Assembly (NCBI GenBank): GCA_021404685.1 | Contig: QWHC01000007.1 | Span: 164,073 to 228,072 of the forward strand | Direction: 5' to 3' | Origin: Chloroflexi bacterium CFX4 | Lineage (GTDB): Bacteria; Chloroflexota; Anaerolineae; Aggregatilineales; UBA2796 | Length of the DNA stretch: 64,000 nucleotides | Shown here: piece by piece, positions 62,150-64,000 of the stretch | Layout of the letters: each line of letters starts with the position of its first letter | How positions within the stretch are numbered: the stretch's first letter is position 1 | Notes under the pieces: generated by a model | The model's input: the letters and a program-made list of their open reading frames with translations, nothing else | Database searches by the model: none | What the model was told of the DNA's origin: nothing | Made by a program: the position numbers and the translations under genes

Positions 62150-64000
62150 ATGCCCAAACGCCGTGACGTATCGAAGGCAAACACTAAACAGCCGAACAAA
62201 AAAATCTTTATGGCAAAGCAACTGCCCATTAACTTTGTGCGCCGTGAGCGCGAGATACGCGAGGTGCGTGATGCCTTGTTGCGGTCCAATTCGGAAAATC
62301 CGGTTGTCATCACAGCCGCGTTGGTAGGCGCAGGTGGCTTTGGAAAGACAGCCCTAGCCATCGCTATCTGCCACGAGGCTACCGTCAAAGCCTACTTCTC
62401 GGATGGTATTCTGTGGGTAACACTGGGCGACAACCTGACCGAAGAAAACCTGAAAGAAAGGTTGCGAACGCTGATTTGGAATGTATCGGCAGTAAAGTCA
62501 GAGGCAGAATCACTCGAAAGTCTGTGGGATGAACTACGCAAAAAGCTAGAAGACGGGAAATATCTTTTAGTAATTGACGACATATGGGATACAAGCGACC
62601 TTGATCCATTCTTACAAGTTTCGGAAGTCTGTTCATGCCTGCTGACAACTCGTTTTGATAAAAAACTGCCCAAAAACGCCGTTCGAGTCCACGTTTCCCA
62701 GATGACACCAGCGGAGGGGTACAAGTTGCTCGCCAGTGATTTATCGCCGCACCGTGACGACCAACAGAAACGCCTTGAAGCACTCGCAAAGCGGCTGGGC
62801 TATCAGGCATTGTTCTTGAAGATCATTAACCGCACCCTCCACGATTACGGAGAGAACCTAACCGATGGGTTGAGCGATGTGGAGCAAGGCTTGACTACCG
62901 TTGGGGTTGGCGAATTTACCAACCCCGACGATCCTGATGAGCGTAACCGCACGCTAGATGCCTCACTTGGTGTAGCACTGAAACGGCTTGATGGAGAAGA
63001 CACTAAGCGTTTTTTCGAGTTGGTGGTTTTCGCAGGTGCTGTGAATGTGCCATTGGAGGCAGTTCGTGTGTTGTGGAAAAAAACGGGCGGGATAGAAGAC
63101 CTCTCTAATATTAGAACGCTATGCAGGAGATTGAATCACTTGGCATTGCTGGAGAATCTCGACTTGGGTACGGATGGCTCCAGTGCCGAACGCCCCGCTA
63201 CACTGCGCCTACATGATGTAATCCGTCTCTATTTGCAAGGCAAACAGCGTGAAACCTTGCCCAGCCTGCACACCAAGTTCCTGAGTGCCTACGGCGTGAC
63301 CACATGGGCAGACCTACCCGCTGATGAGCCGTACCTGTGGGACTACCTCGCCTACCACCTGCTTGAGGCGAACCAGCGCGACGAGCTGCGTGCGATCCTG
63401 CTGGACTATCGCTACTTGCAGGCAAAGCTGAACGTCCGTGATGTTAATGCGCTGCTAAGCGATTTCGACGCCTACCTGAAAGAAGATGATGACAAGGCTG
63501 TCCGCTTGGTGCGGGGGGCAATTGAGATGAGCGCACATGTTCTGAGTGTGGATCAGAAAGCGTTAGCGCATCAACTCTATGGTCGCTTGTACAGCCACCG
63601 CGAGTTAAGTGATGTTGTCAATTTGCGCCAGTACATTGAACCTAAATTACCACTCTCTCCACTAGGAGAACCAACGCACATGCAAACAGGAGGGCATCTG
63701 CTGCGAACACTGGCTGAGCATAAGAAAGAGGTTTGGGGTGTGCTTGTTTTGACCAATGGTCGGTTGCTCTCATGGTCGGAGGATAAAACGCTCCGTCTGT
63801 GGACGGCGGATAGGACAATGCAAGCCACCTTAGCTGGGCATGATAAGGGCGTGCGCGGTGCGCTCGAATTGCATGATGGGCGGTTGCTCTCATGGTCGGA
63901 GGATAAAACGCTCCGTCTGTGGACGGCGGATGGGACAATGCAAGCCACCTTAGCTGGGCATGATAAGGGCGTGCGCGGTGCGCTCGAATTGCATGATGGG
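62150..64000 (+). CDS. STAND (NB-ARC) ATPase with WD40 repeats, 3' end outside window
   Basis: At least 617 residues, open to the window edge. The NB-ARC core has P-loop GAGGFGKTA (K66), Walker B YLLVIDDIWD (D143, D144), a sensor Arg in SCLLTTRFD and a winged-helix end with RLHDVIRLYL (MHD-like His-Asp). Helical linker segments follow, then WD40 repeats from about 63694, each carrying SWSEDKTLRLWT. Proteins of this build act as ligand-triggered oligomeric switches, like Apaf-1, and bacterial relatives include immunity and cell-death proteins. No N-terminal effector domain is evident (only about 25 polar residues precede the core). GAGGA lies 8 nt before ATG 62150. Confidence 0.9.
   Translation, partial: MPKRRDVSKANTKQPNKKIFMAKQLPINFVRREREIREVRDALLRSNSENPVVITAALVGAGGFGKTALAIAICHEATVKAYFSDGILWVTLGDNLTEENLKERLRTLIWNVSAVKSEAESLESLWDELRKKLEDGKYLLVIDDIWDTSDLDPFLQVSEVCSCLLTTRFDKKLPKNAVRVHVSQMTPAEGYKLLASDLSPHRDDQQKRLEALAKRLGYQALFLKIINRTLHDYGENLTDGLSDVEQGLTTVGVGEFTNPDDPDERNRTLDASLGVALKRLDGEDTKRFFELVVFAGAVNVPLEAVRVLWKKTGGIEDLSNIRTLCRRLNHLALLENLDLGTDGSSAERPATLRLHDVIRLYLQGKQRETLPSLHTKFLSAYGVTTWADLPADEPYLWDYLAYHLLEANQRDELRAILLDYRYLQAKLNVRDVNALLSDFDAYLKEDDDKAVRLVRGAIEMSAHVLSVDQKALAHQLYGRLYSHRELSDVVNLRQYIEPKLPLSPLGEPTHMQTGGHLLRTLAEHKKEVWGVLVLTNGRLLSWSEDKTLRLWTADRTMQATLAGHDKGVRGALELHDGRLLSWSEDKTLRLWTADGTMQATLAGHDKGVRGALELHDG
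63761..64000 (+). repeat. Near-identical 120-bp WD40 tandem repeats
   Basis: Positions 63761-63880 and 63881-64000 are identical except one base (A at 63812, G at 63932), each encoding one 40-residue WD40 blade in frame. The array reaches the window end and probably continues. A preceding, more diverged half unit (63694-63760) leads in. Confidence 0.96.

Noticed and set aside
63761..64000. CRISPR-like reading of the terminal repeats
   Set aside because: The units are adjacent without spacers, 120 bp long and in frame; they encode WD40 blades.

Overview
The window is about 64 kb of one bacterial chromosome: densely coded, GC-rich, with ATG/GTG/TTG starts behind AGGAG-type ribosome binding sites. 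The gene families (secreted SGNH and PPC proteins with Pro/Thr linkers, a fused glycyl-tRNA synthetase, VOR-type ferredoxin oxidoreductase, NB-ARC/WD40 proteins, a WXG100-type secretion locus) suggest a Chloroflexota bacterium, probably Anaerolineae-like. That placement is inferred from gene content; no rRNA is present. There are no insertion sequences, phage genes or CRISPR arrays. The one RNA gene is tRNA-Pro(UGG).

Layout. 1-16.6 kb: mostly housekeeping and metabolism (SGNH-like secreted protein, ketoacyl synthase III-like enzyme, PPC-domain exoprotein, oligopeptide-type binding protein, SecG, site-2 protease, HD protein, TyrA-like dehydrogenase, tandem HAD, tandem GNAT, penicillin-binding lipoprotein, TPR protein, UroD-like protein, RsmD). 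16.6-27.8 kb: a type VII secretion (T7SS)-like locus with a membrane-anchored pseudokinase, divergent from a 2854-residue FtsK/EssC-type ATPase carrying seven P-loop domains, then a YukD-FHA fusion and a Nudix hydrolase. 27.7-36.6 kb: RfbC-like epimerase, a broken secreted metallopeptidase, a D-apionolactonase-like protein, an M29 aminopeptidase, a WXG100-domain protein that is the likely T7SS substrate, PdxT, an FMN split-barrel protein and a helical-repeat protein. 36.6-44.5 kb: ArsR plus a metal P-type ATPase, the four-subunit VOR operon, a DoxX-like protein, a Tat-exported metallo-beta-lactamase-fold protein and two zinc-ribbon proteins. 44.5-51.1 kb: rpoC without rpoB, behind a leader terminator, and a secreted WD40 protein. 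51.7-62 kb: two tandem GAF-PAS-cyclase genes, a 48-residue membrane protein with a YeiH-type exporter, fused glyQS and a divergent two-component system. 62.1 kb to the end: a STAND (NB-ARC) ATPase with nearly identical 120-bp WD40 repeats, cut by the window edge.

The strongest leads are: (1) the T7SS-like locus, whose ATPase has expanded by in-frame triplication of a two-domain module; (2) two adjacent class III cyclases that have lost complementary halves of the catalytic residues and so look like an obligate heterodimer; (3) the STAND-WD40 gene with 119/120 identical repeats, a pattern known from diversifying recognition proteins. Smaller leads are the attenuator-like terminator ahead of a lone rpoC, a perfect palindrome inside the promoter of the giant ATPase, and several enzymes with altered catalytic motifs (SGNH, RsmD, P1B ATPase, KAS III).
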